Part shown: one piece after another, positions 1 through 9,916 of the stretch
How positions within the stretch are numbered: the first letter of the stretch is position 1
Layout: each line of letters opens with the position of its first letter
Assembly (NCBI GenBank): GCA_003150615.1
Contig: QALN01000002.1
Span: 81,693-145,692 of the forward strand
Length of the DNA: 64,000 nt
Direction: 5' to 3'
Source: Flavobacteriales bacterium
Lineage (GTDB): Bacteria > Bacteroidota > Bacteroidia > Flavobacteriales > UBA1820
Position numbers and translations under genes: made by a program
The notes under the pieces: generated by a model
Told to the model about the DNA's origin: nothing
The model's database searches: none
The model's input: the letters and a program-made list of their open reading frames with translations, nothing else

Positions 1-1
1 T

Positions 2-1270
2 GGCTCTTATGGCGGTATTAATACCGATGAGAGACTGGAGTATTATAAGACGTTCATGCCTTTGGCTTACGATGCTTATATGAGCGCTCCGAAGGCTACT
101 GCTGCCAAGGCTCTTCAGGATGCTATATACAACACTACTGGTGGGTGGATGGGCTTGGCTACGGCGGAAAACCCGATCATCGCCAACGCAGAGGCACTTC
201 GGGATTACACGACGCTCGTTTCTTTTGGCGGTGAGGATAGCCAAGGTAATTACCCGGAAGACAAGAAGGCCGCATATCATGATAGAATGAGAGATAATAA
301 GTTTGGTCAATATTCGTCATCTCGTCCTATGATTGGTTTGGATGTAGTTACAGAGGATCAACATAAAGCTCTTAATGACGCTGGTATCACTCATTTCAGT
401 CAACTGTTTTCTGACAAGAATAAAGATATTGTTAATAAGATCCTTGGGGAGGATATGCTTAAGATGCAGGCGTTAAGATCCATGAAAGGCATGGAAGGTC
501 TTGATTTTATACTTGACCCGCATAAGGTGGCTCCCGGTCCTATGGATATAGGTGATGTGGAGGATCCTGATGTTAAGCTGGATATGCCTGAGCTGATTGA
601 TCCTAATACACTTCCTAAAACCAACACAAATGCCGGTAAGTCGAACGGCGGCAATGGAGGCAGGAATATAGTAGGTGGTGGTCTTGACTTTCCTGAGGTG
701 TTCAGGATGACTCCGGGAGCCGTGACAACGGAAGGTCTGGAAAGACATTACGCTCCTACCGTGGACCCGGTGTTGAGATCGGCTGATCAGTATATGGTTG
801 AGGCTAATCGTGCTTTCCAATCACAATTGGATCAGATGGGTAATGTCCCGGATTCCCAGAGAGGGGCTTTATCTTCCAGTTTACAGGCTATCATGAGTTC
901 CAATATAGGTAAGTATATAAATGAGGTAGAACAAGGGAATGTGGCTCAAAGGACTTGGGCTGATAATGTCAATTCTCAATCATGGGCGAATACTTACGAC
1001 AAGAACATAGCCCAACGTCAAGCTTATCAACAACGGATATTGCAGGGATTGGCTATAAATGACGAGAACTGGGCTAGGTATTTCGATAGCGTCAATGATG
1101 AGATTCAGCAGAAGTGGAACACGGCTACGACCATGAATACATTAAGATCTATATTTGGGGATGTTAAGATTGGTCCCAATGGCCAGTTGATCGCAGACCC
1201 TCAAGGAGATATATTAAGTTACAGGAGATTATATCCTGCTCAGGAAGTAACTAAAGGCAAAAAGGGATAA
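2..1270 (+). CDS. Large virion-associated protein, C-terminal part (5' end outside window)
   Basis: The frame is open to the left edge, so the Met at 56 is internal and at least 422 residues are visible. I do not recognise a domain. A glycine/asparagine-rich linker (about residues 213-228 of the visible part) separates an N-terminal half from a Gln/Asn-rich helical C-terminal half. It lies 3 bases before another large virion-type gene on the same strand. Position at the head of a run of huge co-directional proteins suggests an internal or ejection protein; that role is inferred from context only. Confidence 0.7.
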   Translation, partial: GSYGGINTDERLEYYKTFMPLAYDAYMSAPKATAAKALQDAIYNTTGGWMGLATAENPIIANAEALRDYTTLVSFGGEDSQGNYPEDKKAAYHDRMRDNKFGQYSSSRPMIGLDVVTEDQHKALNDAGITHFSQLFSDKNKDIVNKILGEDMLKMQALRSMKGMEGLDFILDPHKVAPGPMDIGDVEDPDVKLDMPELIDPNTLPKTNTNAGKSNGGNGGRNIVGGGLDFPEVFRMTPGAVTTEGLERHYAPTVDPVLRSADQYMVEANRAFQSQLDQMGNVPDSQRGALSSSLQAIMSSNIGKYINEVEQGNVAQRTWADNVNSQSWANTYDKNIAQRQAYQQRILQGLAINDENWARYFDSVNDEIQQKWNTATTMNTLRSIFGDVKIGPNGQLIADPQGDILSYRRLYPAQEVTKGKKG

Positions 1271-1273
1271 ATA

Positions 1274-4165
1274 ATGGCTTCACAATACAGTATATTAAGG
1301 AATTACGGTAAGTACGTATCACCCTACAACATGGATGTCATGATGCAGGGTATGGGATACATGCAGCAGAAGATAGATACCAATCGGCAGGCTATAAATG
1401 AGTATGCTGATTATATTATCAATTCTGACATTATAAAACCTCAGGATAGGGAATATCTTCAGAATAGGTTAAATGGATTGATACAGGATGTGAATAACGT
1501 GTATCGTAAATCCAATCTAGCTTCTGATGGTATAGCTAGAAGCATACAAGCCCGTCTTGGAGAGGCTTTAGATACCCGTGTATTGAACGCTATCGCCGGT
1601 ACTAGGGAGTATAGGTCTTTCTTTCAGAAGATCGAAGATATGAAGCTTAATAATCCTAAGCAATATAGTGCCATAAATGAGGCTGTGGCCTTAATGCCGT
1701 TTTATGAATGGGTTAATGATGGTCAGGTTGGTACAAGGATGAATCCTATTCATTACACTCCTTATACGGATTACAATGAGGAGATGAATAAGATGATGAA
1801 GGATTTCGTCAGTCTTAATAAGGGAAAGAAGTTTTCTGTTCCTGAGGTAGTGGATGGCAAGCCTACTGGTAGGATGAGAGATATTACTGTTGATGAGATG
1901 AGTCGATCTCAGATTAGAGCGATAGCCGCTAGATCTATATCCCAGAACGCTAAGGCTCAGATGCAGATAGAGGGTCAGTATTTGGCTGCCACTAATCCCG
2001 GTATGTTTAGTGGCATGACTACTGATCAGTTCGTTAATAAATATGTTTCCGGTTTTGACGCTGAGGAGAGCGCACTCTTAGCCAAACTCAAAGGGGCCGA
2101 GGCCAGCCCTTCCGCTAAGGCGGCTATTGAGGCGTCACTACAGGAGGTCCGGGAACAGCGCCGTGCGTTAGTGGAGGAGGCTACTTCCTTTATTGGCAAT
2201 AATATGAACCCGGCTAGAGCGGGGGAGTTTATTGTACGTAATGAATTTCTTGATGGTGTATCCGCTAGATGGTCGTATAACAACTCATCTGAGAACTACA
2301 TCGCTGATGATTATTACTTTAAGATGAGAGATCTTGATTTCAAGGAGAGAGAGTTCTCGTGGAGGCAGAAATCAAAGGAGATAGATCAGAATCTTAAGCT
2401 TAGGGAAGTAATGTCCAAGGAAGCTGGTAATAGCTCTAATATCCCTACAGGTGTTATGATTGAGCTGGAAAAGGTTCAGCCTAATGTTACTCCTGAGAAT
2501 ATATTTGACAATCAATATATTCAGAATGAGAATAATATATCGACAGGTGAGAAGGATTTAATATCATCCATAAATCCTGTTGATCTACGAGGCATAGAGA
2601 ACGATATACAAAACAATCCTTCTATATATCATGGTGGTGTTAATAGCGAGAATATTATGGCATGGATCACTAATAATGGCGGTGCGTCAAGTTCTGTATT
2701 ATCATCAACCCCAAATATGGTGAATAAATACGAGGCTCTTATGGCAGCGAATGATAATAGGAATAGGTATGGTAAGATCATGGATGAGGAAGTTGATTAT
2801 CTTACAAATGCCTTTGATGTCGCTACGGAAAATATCCTTAATGATGCTGTAAGGGATCAGGACTATGTTACTGGAGGTATTGATACATATACTGACAATG
2901 GTATGGTTAATGCGAGGGATGTTGGTAAGAATGGAGCTATTATTGGAGGGAAAGAGTATTCACCAGAAGATGCTTTAAAGGTTTCCGCTATAGCTGGATT
3001 GATAAGCGAGAACATCAACTATGCGGATAGATCTATAGCTAATACGGAGCTGATGAGATCTTATATAAATTTGTTAAATAGATATTCAGGAGAAAATTTC
3101 ACTCTGGAGGATATAAATGATATAGCTAAAACTTATAGTCGTGTAGACAATCCGGTAATGAATAGCGATAATGTCGATATGACTAGTAGGGATAAAATGA
3201 TCAAGATCTTAGGTAAGAATATGTCTAGAGCTGACGGCCCTACGCTTAGAAGAGAATGGTCTTCATCTAATATAGGTCGTAATATAGCTAAGGCTATTCA
3301 GGATTCTAAAATGGTCTATGAAAGAAGATATGACGAGTTTGCTCCAAGATCATGGTCGTTCTCTAATTCTACCAATGCCTCTAAAGAAGATAGGCGTATG
3401 CATGCTAAATTAGAGAGTCTGCTTTTGTCAAGAGCTGGTTTCTTGAATAAGGATAAAGATAGCAGGCTTAATAATTACATATTGTATGCTCGTCCTACGG
3501 ATAATCCCAATACATTTGATTTGGTAGCTATGGCTGGCGGGAAAAATATCGCTACGGTTCAAGTTACTAAAGAGGAATTAGATAGTATGGGGTATAGTTT
3601 GTACGAAAGGGAAAGGAATGTAAGATCTGAAGATTACGAATCTAAGATCATCCCTGTATCTTTTTCTGCCACGACCAATAGGCCTTATCAGAAATGGGCG
3701 CAAGCTAATTCACTTGGCGCTTTCGCTACTATCGAGAATGCGGCTGAGGAGGCTTCTAGGATGGTTGATAAGTACAATATTCAGAACAATGAACTAGCTA
3801 CATCCGAGCTTAATAAAAGAGCTATTAGGATTATTAATACGGTTTTAAGAAATTACAAATCGTATGATGTTAAAGCCAAGGGCTTTCCTGGAGGTGTTGA
3901 GGTTGGCGTCTATTTTCACGGGCAGGTTAGGACCGGGACACCTCTAAAGGTGTTGGAATATAATACTGATTATGCTGATAATATCATGAAGATTATAAAT
4001 ATGTGTCCTCAGATGTATCTTACCCAAGCCGTGGTTGAGGCTATCAATAAAGACGTTATTGTTAAGGGTAGAGATATTAATGAGCAGCACTCTGATCTTA
4101 GCAATATTCTTTCGGTGTTGGATAAAGAGACTATGGATAAAATAGATGGAAAAAATGAGCAATAA
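1274..4165 (+). CDS. Large putative internal virion protein (963 aa)
   Basis: Starts at ATG 1274 directly after the previous stop. The protein is long, mostly helical and rich in Asn/Asp/Met, with no signal peptide or clear membrane segment. The first 60 residues are Tyr/Gln-rich and contain 'NRLNGLIQDVNNV', which looks like coiled-coil material. Similar large proteins follow the head genes in Bacteroidales phages, but I cannot name a family. The stop overlaps the start of the next gene by 20 bases, indicating translational coupling within a late operon. Confidence 0.75.
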   Translation: MASQYSILRNYGKYVSPYNMDVMMQGMGYMQQKIDTNRQAINEYADYIINSDIIKPQDREYLQNRLNGLIQDVNNVYRKSNLASDGIARSIQARLGEALDTRVLNAIAGTREYRSFFQKIEDMKLNNPKQYSAINEAVALMPFYEWVNDGQVGTRMNPIHYTPYTDYNEEMNKMMKDFVSLNKGKKFSVPEVVDGKPTGRMRDITVDEMSRSQIRAIAARSISQNAKAQMQIEGQYLAATNPGMFSGMTTDQFVNKYVSGFDAEESALLAKLKGAEASPSAKAAIEASLQEVREQRRALVEEATSFIGNNMNPARAGEFIVRNEFLDGVSARWSYNNSSENYIADDYYFKMRDLDFKEREFSWRQKSKEIDQNLKLREVMSKEAGNSSNIPTGVMIELEKVQPNVTPENIFDNQYIQNENNISTGEKDLISSINPVDLRGIENDIQNNPSIYHGGVNSENIMAWITNNGGASSSVLSSTPNMVNKYEALMAANDNRNRYGKIMDEEVDYLTNAFDVATENILNDAVRDQDYVTGGIDTYTDNGMVNARDVGKNGAIIGGKEYSPEDALKVSAIAGLISENINYADRSIANTELMRSYINLLNRYSGENFTLEDINDIAKTYSRVDNPVMNSDNVDMTSRDKMIKILGKNMSRADGPTLRREWSSSNIGRNIAKAIQDSKMVYERRYDEFAPRSWSFSNSTNASKEDRRMHAKLESLLLSRAGFLNKDKDSRLNNYILYARPTDNPNTFDLVAMAGGKNIATVQVTKEELDSMGYSLYERERNVRSEDYESKIIPVSFSATTNRPYQKWAQANSLGAFATIENAAEEASRMVDKYNIQNNELATSELNKRAIRIINTVLRNYKSYDVKAKGFPGGVEVGVYFHGQVRTGTPLKVLEYNTDYADNIMKIINMCPQMYLTQAVVEAINKDVIVKGRDINEQHSDLSNILSVLDKETMDKIDGKNEQ

Positions 4166-7100
4166 TAATAACGATATAGGGAATGTGATGAAGAGTCAGG
4201 GATATTATGTCCCTACTCCATCAATTCCATCTCCCATGCCTTCTAAGGATAATATTTCTTCTATCCCTATACCTGTTGGCATGCGCGGTTCATCGGATAT
4301 GGATAATGATGTTTTGTCTAGAGAGGGAAGCAGGAGTATTCCATCATTAGTAGAGGGTATAAAAAATTCCGTAGAGACATCTTATCATGATGATGTAAAA
4401 GCAAGGAATCCGCTTTTTCAGATGATAAACGAGACGGGTATTCCTAAGGGTAATTATGATATAACTGGAAGTAGGATCAACCTTCGTGATTCAAGGTATA
4501 GGCTGTCAACAGGTGAATGGATTCCAAAATACGAGAGTTATATCAATAATGTGGATAATGATGATCGTCTATCGAGAAGTCAAAGTGGTTGGGAGAAAAC
4601 TTATAGAGGATTAGGTAAGTTTATTTATAAGTCTGCTTTGTATGGAATAGGTGGAGTAGGTCAGTCTGTTTATGGATTAAAGGAGCTTGTTACAAAAGGG
4701 ACGTTATCAGCTATGTATGATAACAGTTTTGCCAGATGGTTGGATGATATGGATAAGCGTGGTGATTATACGCTTAATCATTATTACAGTAAGGAGGAGC
4801 GAGATGCTGGATTTCTTAAAAGTATGTTTACAACCAATTTTTGGACAAATGATCTTTTGTCAGGAGCTGCATTTACGGCTGGAGCCGTTTTGTCATCTTA
4901 CGCCTTCGCCGGAGCTGGTCTTATGAATGCCGCTCGTATGGGGGCTAGAATAGGTGCTACGATTGCCGGTATGGGGAAGGCTGTTTCTGCTACAAAGACC
5001 GGGTTTAATGCTATGCTAAGAGCTGCCCGCATAGGACGAGGCATAGGTAAGGGGCTGGACAACCTGACCTTTATCGGTACGTCAACGCTTTGGGAGGCTT
5101 CGGTAGAGTCAAGGAGTGGGTTGATGGAATCTGAGGAAAACTTCAAGCAGGCTTACAGGAATGCCTATGGTAGAGAAGCCTCATATGAGGAACTCATGAA
5201 GTTCAGAGCTGATAATGCTGATGCCGCTAACGCTATATTCGCTGCCAATATCGGTATCCTTACGTTATCCAATATAGCTATGTTCGGTGATATGTTTGGC
5301 ATGGATCTGGGCGTTGATAAGTTCATAAAACGAAATATATTTGGTGTAGGAGCCGAGAGGATGGATAATGGAACATTGAGGATCATAACGCCTAAGAAAT
5401 GGCAGAAAATAGCCGGGAATACGTTCAATATTATCAAACGTCCGGTATCTGAGGGTCTGTATGAGGAAGGTCTTCAGGGAGTGGCTAGTAAATCCGCCGA
5501 GGATTGGGTAGAATCAAGATACAATCCTATGGCTATTCGTCAGAATATAGGCTATATGGAGGCTATAAAGAACGGGTTCAAGGAGACTTACGGATCTAAT
5601 CAGGGATGGAAGGAAATCGGCATCGGTATGATTATTGGATCGGTTATGGGAGTAAAAACTATTGGTGGTATAAAGGAATGGAGCCAAGACATGTCCCGGA
5701 ACAAGGGGATGGTGGAGGCTTACAACACCAATGCCGGCGCCTTGACTACCGCCGCTATCCGTGCTATTCGTGGCAGCATGGCCCTGAACACTCAATTATC
5801 AGGCTTGAGTACGGATAATAACGCTGACGATATACCTAATTCTAGAATCGTAGATAAGACTTTTAGTGACGCCGTATTCAACCGTCTTCGTTATGATCAG
5901 GAAATGGGGATGTTAGATGATACCAAGGAGAATTTCAAGACAGTCATCGAGTCTATACCTAATAGCGATATAGCCTCTGATATGAATATGACAGATGAGC
6001 AGGTAAATGAGTATAAGTCCAATCTTGTTGGCGAGTTCAATAAGAAGGTTGATAATTTTACTATGGCTAGTAGATTTGCCGACTCCCTTACCGATGGTAT
6101 ATCCAATAGATCATTTAACACCTACATCTCTAACATGGCTTATAACGGTCTTGAGGCTAAGGATAATTTGGATGATATCGCTAATCAGTTAGGAAGGATA
6201 TACAATACGGATATAGGCCCCGCTTTAGATATATATTCTCGTCTTAATCCTGATTCGAGTAGGGATCTTAAGAAACTCAGGAAGCTTACAGATGATATAC
6301 AGAAGATGGAGAAGAATGTTTTGAAGCTTCAGCAGAGTATCACGTCTAAAGAAGCTCTTGAGTCTGATAAGGTCAAGTTAGCCAAGGAGAATGATAGACT
6401 TCTTAAATTGACGGAGGATAGAATTGCTTTGGAGAGGAGATTAGCTACGTTAGTTAACTCAGAGACAGATATATCTAAGCTGTTATTAAACAGGAATGAA
6501 TCAAGGATCAGTGCCGCCGATCTTATGTCGGCTTATGAGACTATAGTTGGTTTTGAGAATGCTGTATCTATCCGTGGGGTTGATAATTATAAAGAGGCTA
6601 TGGCGTTACTTAGCGAGTATCGTCATAATCTTGTGGCTTATAAGAATATAAATGAGTCCCTTCGCCGTATGCGTGATAGGAGATTCATACGGTCGCAGGA
6701 ACGTGGGTTCATGAAGGTTTTGTCAAACATATGGGGAAAGACTTATGAGGAGGATGATAGTAAATATGATTTCAGGAATACCGATGATCCTGATGCCAAC
6801 TCCCTTTATGCCAATGATCAGGCCATAGATAAGGCTTATCAAGATGGTCTTATAGGAGAGGACGAGGCATTTATGTTCAAGACCTATAATCATATGATCG
6901 CCAGATCTATGGAGAATGATATCAAGGCTGATGAGGGCGGTATCGTTGAGAATGTACCTGATAATGAGGATATCATAAATCCTTCTGATGATAGAATCAA
7001 TAATATAGCTATAAAGATATGGAACGGTAATGAGGATATCTTATCTCCTAGGGAGAGGCAGATATATGATAATAACAAGGATCGTATCAATGATCTTGTA

Positions 7101-9026
7101 AATGGGTTTGGCGATAATCCTATAGCTAGGCTTAATAAGATTAGGTCAATGATAGATAGGTTAAATACCAACGATAACGTCTTAAATAACATCAGGGATA
7201 CTATTGATGATATCATAGATATGAACATTAATGGTCTTGATCAGGATCAGGTTAAGGAGGCTATACAGACTTATAATGATCTTATGAATGATATTGACAA
7301 CGGGAATGAAGTTGATCAGGATAAACTTAATGAGGCTATTGATATTATCAATAACTATTCTGATGAACCTCTTCTCCAGTTCGTGGAATGGATGAGGCTG
7401 TATGATAATGGAAGTATGGTTGTCAAGGATTACGATAAGTCTATACCTATGGGTGATGTTCTCACGGAGAGCGAACCCGGAACATCCACCGGCAGGACGG
7501 AGGCCAATGCCGCCCAGAATCCGGTAGTGTTGATGGCCCAGAAGAGAGAGATTGGCGGAGTCATGTATTATGAGGTAGGAGGGATGAGACTTGACAGGTT
7601 TATGGACGGTCTTGGGCTTAAAAGATCTGATGCCACTGATACTGATAATGGAAGGGTGATGGATTTCACCAACGGAACCGACATATTTACTGTTATAGAG
7701 TCGAATAACCACTCAAGATGGATGATAAGCGAGGATGACGCTCAGGCTTTCGAGAACGCTACCGGTGTCATACTGGGGCGGCAGACCGCCTTATCGACCT
7801 CCAACTGGTTCATGGTGTATCGCAAGGGGCAGGATGGATCTGTTGTTCCTTATTATACAGGAGATGCATTTGGCTCTAATAATGAGTCGATAAATCAAGA
7901 AGCTGCGGCTAGTCTTCGTAAGAACGATATCGTGAGGTTCAAGGTAGATATGTTAGATCCTTATACCAAGGAATTGTATGATAAATACAATAGCCTTTAT
8001 GCCGTTGATCCTAATTCTGACGAGACCAAGTCTGCCCGTAGTGATTTGGTTAATAATATGGTTATTAAGATCGTGGATGGTGACGGTAATTTTGTCTCGG
8101 TGCTAAAAGCCAATGATCCAGACTCAAAAGGGAGTAACGCTGATTTAAGGAGTAGGGCCTTTGAGTTGTATAGGGATAATGTAGGATCTGTCGCTGGCGA
8201 GATTGATATACCGTTCGTAGGCACAGTCACCAGTGTTTTGCCGGGAAGACCTAATTTTAGCGTAAGTGATGATAATGGGACGTTGATGGTATCCGAGAAT
8301 GACTTTACCAACGAGACGGTTGGTAAGGTCGAGAGTGTAGGATATATAGAGAACGGGGAGGTTACGATGAGGGATGATATTAAGTATAATATATTCCCGT
8401 TCTGTACGGCTATCGTCAGGGATAAGTATGGTGATTATAAAAATTCACGTATCCCGGTAGTAGCTATAAAGACAGGAAATGGAAGAAATTACCTGTACCC
8501 CGTAAGATTGAAAAATCAGGATACATCATCATTCTCATCTATGATCGGATCGATGGCTGACAGAATTATAGAGGGTCTAGGTGGTGGAGTAAGTATTGAT
8601 GATATAATGGATCTTAACAACGCTATAGCCAGATCAGGGCTGGATAACAAGACATATATGATTCCGTTGGCGGGAGACGTGGATGTTATCAAGGGACGGT
8701 TAAAGGCTGTCAAGGAAGCCGCTAGTAAGATGCCTATGACCGCTGATGTAAGAGGATGGATAGGCGATTCTAGGACCAAGGAGGATATTTTGATGAATGA
8801 CGTTACGATCAACATCGATCTTAATAACGATCCTTTCATAGCCCCTAAGTTCAGGATGAGTATTAGGAGGGATGAGACGTTCTTCGAGGATACGGAGACC
8901 CCGTTCGTCAACCCGCCCGGTTCCCAATCGGAGTTCGCCTCGCCTACGAAAGCAGCCGAGGATAAGTCTTTGGTTTCCGACGGGAATGTCGTATCTGGAG
9001 AAAATGAAGCGGAAAATCCTTGCTAA
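4146..9026 (+). CDS. Giant putative internal/ejection virion protein (1626 aa)
   Basis: Two in-frame ATGs (4146 and 4155) could start it. About residues 155-310 hold small-residue-rich hydrophobic helices ('LSGAAFTAGAVLSSYAFAG', 'GARIGATIAGMGKAV') like membrane-active segments of phage ejection proteins. A coiled coil follows ('IQKMEKNVLKLQQSI', about 715-760), then an Asp/Asn-rich region and a beta-rich C-terminal third. Last gene of the first late block; a promoter follows 17 bases later. The role in genome delivery is inferred from size, hydrophobic stretches and neighbours. Confidence 0.7.
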   Translation: MEKMSNNNNDIGNVMKSQGYYVPTPSIPSPMPSKDNISSIPIPVGMRGSSDMDNDVLSREGSRSIPSLVEGIKNSVETSYHDDVKARNPLFQMINETGIPKGNYDITGSRINLRDSRYRLSTGEWIPKYESYINNVDNDDRLSRSQSGWEKTYRGLGKFIYKSALYGIGGVGQSVYGLKELVTKGTLSAMYDNSFARWLDDMDKRGDYTLNHYYSKEERDAGFLKSMFTTNFWTNDLLSGAAFTAGAVLSSYAFAGAGLMNAARMGARIGATIAGMGKAVSATKTGFNAMLRAARIGRGIGKGLDNLTFIGTSTLWEASVESRSGLMESEENFKQAYRNAYGREASYEELMKFRADNADAANAIFAANIGILTLSNIAMFGDMFGMDLGVDKFIKRNIFGVGAERMDNGTLRIITPKKWQKIAGNTFNIIKRPVSEGLYEEGLQGVASKSAEDWVESRYNPMAIRQNIGYMEAIKNGFKETYGSNQGWKEIGIGMIIGSVMGVKTIGGIKEWSQDMSRNKGMVEAYNTNAGALTTAAIRAIRGSMALNTQLSGLSTDNNADDIPNSRIVDKTFSDAVFNRLRYDQEMGMLDDTKENFKTVIESIPNSDIASDMNMTDEQVNEYKSNLVGEFNKKVDNFTMASRFADSLTDGISNRSFNTYISNMAYNGLEAKDNLDDIANQLGRIYNTDIGPALDIYSRLNPDSSRDLKKLRKLTDDIQKMEKNVLKLQQSITSKEALESDKVKLAKENDRLLKLTEDRIALERRLATLVNSETDISKLLLNRNESRISAADLMSAYETIVGFENAVSIRGVDNYKEAMALLSEYRHNLVAYKNINESLRRMRDRRFIRSQERGFMKVLSNIWGKTYEEDDSKYDFRNTDDPDANSLYANDQAIDKAYQDGLIGEDEAFMFKTYNHMIARSMENDIKADEGGIVENVPDNEDIINPSDDRINNIAIKIWNGNEDILSPRERQIYDNNKDRINDLVNGFGDNPIARLNKIRSMIDRLNTNDNVLNNIRDTIDDIIDMNINGLDQDQVKEAIQTYNDLMNDIDNGNEVDQDKLNEAIDIINNYSDEPLLQFVEWMRLYDNGSMVVKDYDKSIPMGDVLTESEPGTSTGRTEANAAQNPVVLMAQKREIGGVMYYEVGGMRLDRFMDGLGLKRSDATDTDNGRVMDFTNGTDIFTVIESNNHSRWMISEDDAQAFENATGVILGRQTALSTSNWFMVYRKGQDGSVVPYYTGDAFGSNNESINQEAAASLRKNDIVRFKVDMLDPYTKELYDKYNSLYAVDPNSDETKSARSDLVNNMVIKIVDGDGNFVSVLKANDPDSKGSNADLRSRAFELYRDNVGSVAGEIDIPFVGTVTSVLPGRPNFSVSDDNGTLMVSENDFTNETVGKVESVGYIENGEVTMRDDIKYNIFPFCTAIVRDKYGDYKNSRIPVVAIKTGNGRNYLYPVRLKNQDTSSFSSMIGSMADRIIEGLGGGVSIDDIMDLNNAIARSGLDNKTYMIPLAGDVDVIKGRLKAVKEAASKMPMTADVRGWIGDSRTKEDILMNDVTINIDLNNDPFIAPKFRMSIRRDETFFEDTETPFVNPPGSQSEFASPTKAAEDKSLVSDGNVVSGENEAENPC

Positions 9027-9042
9027 ATAAATTATCTTGATT

Positions 9043-9050
9043 TATCTTTG
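9043..9050 (+). promoter_or_regulatory. Bacteroides-type promoter, -7 element TATCTTTG
   Basis: TATCTTTG matches TAnnTTTG exactly; a possible TTG (9020-9022) lies 20 bases upstream. Transcription would begin a few bases later, at the first base of the structured leader, and serve the gene at 9139. Confidence 0.6.
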
Positions 9051-9138
9051 CGGTGTCAGTCCATCACCTGACGAGTAAGATATTTAAAAGTTGGTCCCTG
9101 TCGGGTGTGTGATGGCCCCGGTGGGGACTCTTTATATT
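9051..9138 (+). ncRNA. Kissing-loop leader RNA, copy 1
   Basis: Hairpin 1: GTCAG (9055-9059) pairs with CTGAC (9068-9072); its loop TCCATCAC pairs through CCATCAC (9061-9067) with GTGATGG (9109-9115). Linker: AAGATATT at 9077-9084. Hairpin 2: GTCCC (9094-9098) pairs with GGGAC (9124-9128), and its loop contains the GTGATGG partner. Ten mostly U/A bases then lead to ATG 9139. A competing stem, CTGAC with GTCGG (9100-9104), and a CCCC/GGGG mini-hairpin (9116-9126) suggest alternative folds. Three further copies share the architecture. The RNA is not recognised as a known class. Confidence 0.75.
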
Positions 9139-9723
9139 ATGCAGTTAGATAGTTTTTTACATCGGAAAATTATGCAAGACCTACGCATCCAGCGAGTGAA
9201 GGTCTTGATGATGTTATACACCAGTCATTATTTTGTCAATAACAGACAAAGGCAGTTGCTTGACCATACATACGCTTTAAGCAGAAGTCAGGCTTTCGAT
9301 TATATGACGGAGTTCAATGAAAGACTTAGTGATAAGATAGGTATAGAATGTACGATGGATATTCTTCTACCTACCGATGATGATAATGCTAATATCATAA
9401 TCGAGTACAATGGCATCATTAAGAAGTTGATGAGGGAAGCCGAGAAGCTGGAACTTGACACTGACGTTATTAAGGATATGATGCGCGATCTACTTAATGA
9501 GTTGAAAGATTATGTTGATCTTAATATCTTGATATTTGACGTAATCCAGTTACTTATAAAATACAATCTATTTAGGTTGGATGCCATAACCGAGCAGGAG
9601 TTCAAGGACTCTTTCGTCAGGATGGATAGTAGGAATATGGAGATAAAGAAATTAACTTTATCTGATATTAAGAAGGTGGTGATGATGATGGAGGATAGAT
9701 ATAGTTATATTTCGTCTATATGA
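9139..9723 (+). CDS. Unrecognised helical protein behind a structured leader (194 aa)
   Basis: The start at ATG 9139 is chosen because it follows the U-rich end of the leader exactly as in the other copies (TTTATATTATG). The protein is predominantly charged helices, with 'LSRSQAFDYMTEFNERLSD' near the N-terminus and a Leu/Ile-rich central segment (about residues 118-150). No domain recognised. Genes behind the other three leaders look like antirepressor or regulator proteins, so a regulatory role is possible but unproven. It ends in tandem stops TGA TAG. Confidence 0.65.
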   Translation: MQLDSFLHRKIMQDLRIQRVKVLMMLYTSHYFVNNRQRQLLDHTYALSRSQAFDYMTEFNERLSDKIGIECTMDILLPTDDDNANIIIEYNGIIKKLMREAEKLELDTDVIKDMMRDLLNELKDYVDLNILIFDVIQLLIKYNLFRLDAITEQEFKDSFVRMDSRNMEIKKLTLSDIKKVVMMMEDRYSYISSI

Positions 9724-9771
9724 TAGACAAATATAATTGATTACGTTTTTTGTAAAAATATCTCCTATTTG

Positions 9772-9802
9772 TTTGTTGTTTTAAAATAAGTGTCTATATT
9801 TG
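9772..9802 (+). promoter_or_regulatory. Bacteroides-type promoter (TTTG, 19-base spacer, TATATTTG)
   Basis: TTTG at 9772-9775 and TATATTTG at 9795-9802 fit the Bacteroides -33/-7 consensus. The bases following it, GCGGTGTC, are the same as after the promoter at 9043. Confidence 0.7.
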
Positions 9803-9916
9803 CGGTGTCTATCCGTTGCTAGACCAGAAGAAGATATTAATATCGCTTAGGCGTAGGCGATAAATGAGAGCTATCAGTGGAGTAACGGACGCTGGTGGCT
9901 CTCGTTGTTTTATATT
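9803..9916 (+). ncRNA. Kissing-loop leader RNA, copy 2
   Basis: Hairpin 1: GTCTA (9807-9811) with TAGAC (9820-9824). Its loop TCCGTTGC (9812-9819) pairs with GTAACGGA (9882-9889), allowing one G-U. Linker carries AAGATATT (9831-9838) and an extra hairpin TATCGC/GCGATA (9841-9846 with 9857-9862). Hairpin 2: GAGAGC (9866-9871) with GCTCTC (9898-9903), enclosing the kissing partner. Spacer GTTGTTTTATATT then ATG. Every helix differs from copy 1 by compensating changes. Confidence 0.75.

Noticed and set aside
7182..7712. Minus-strand ORFs of 100-230 codons inside the large virion genes (for example 7182-7712, 8516-8911, 26391-27080)
   Set aside because: They lie fully opposite intact large genes, have low-complexity Ile/Leu/Ser-rich translations and show no start signals.
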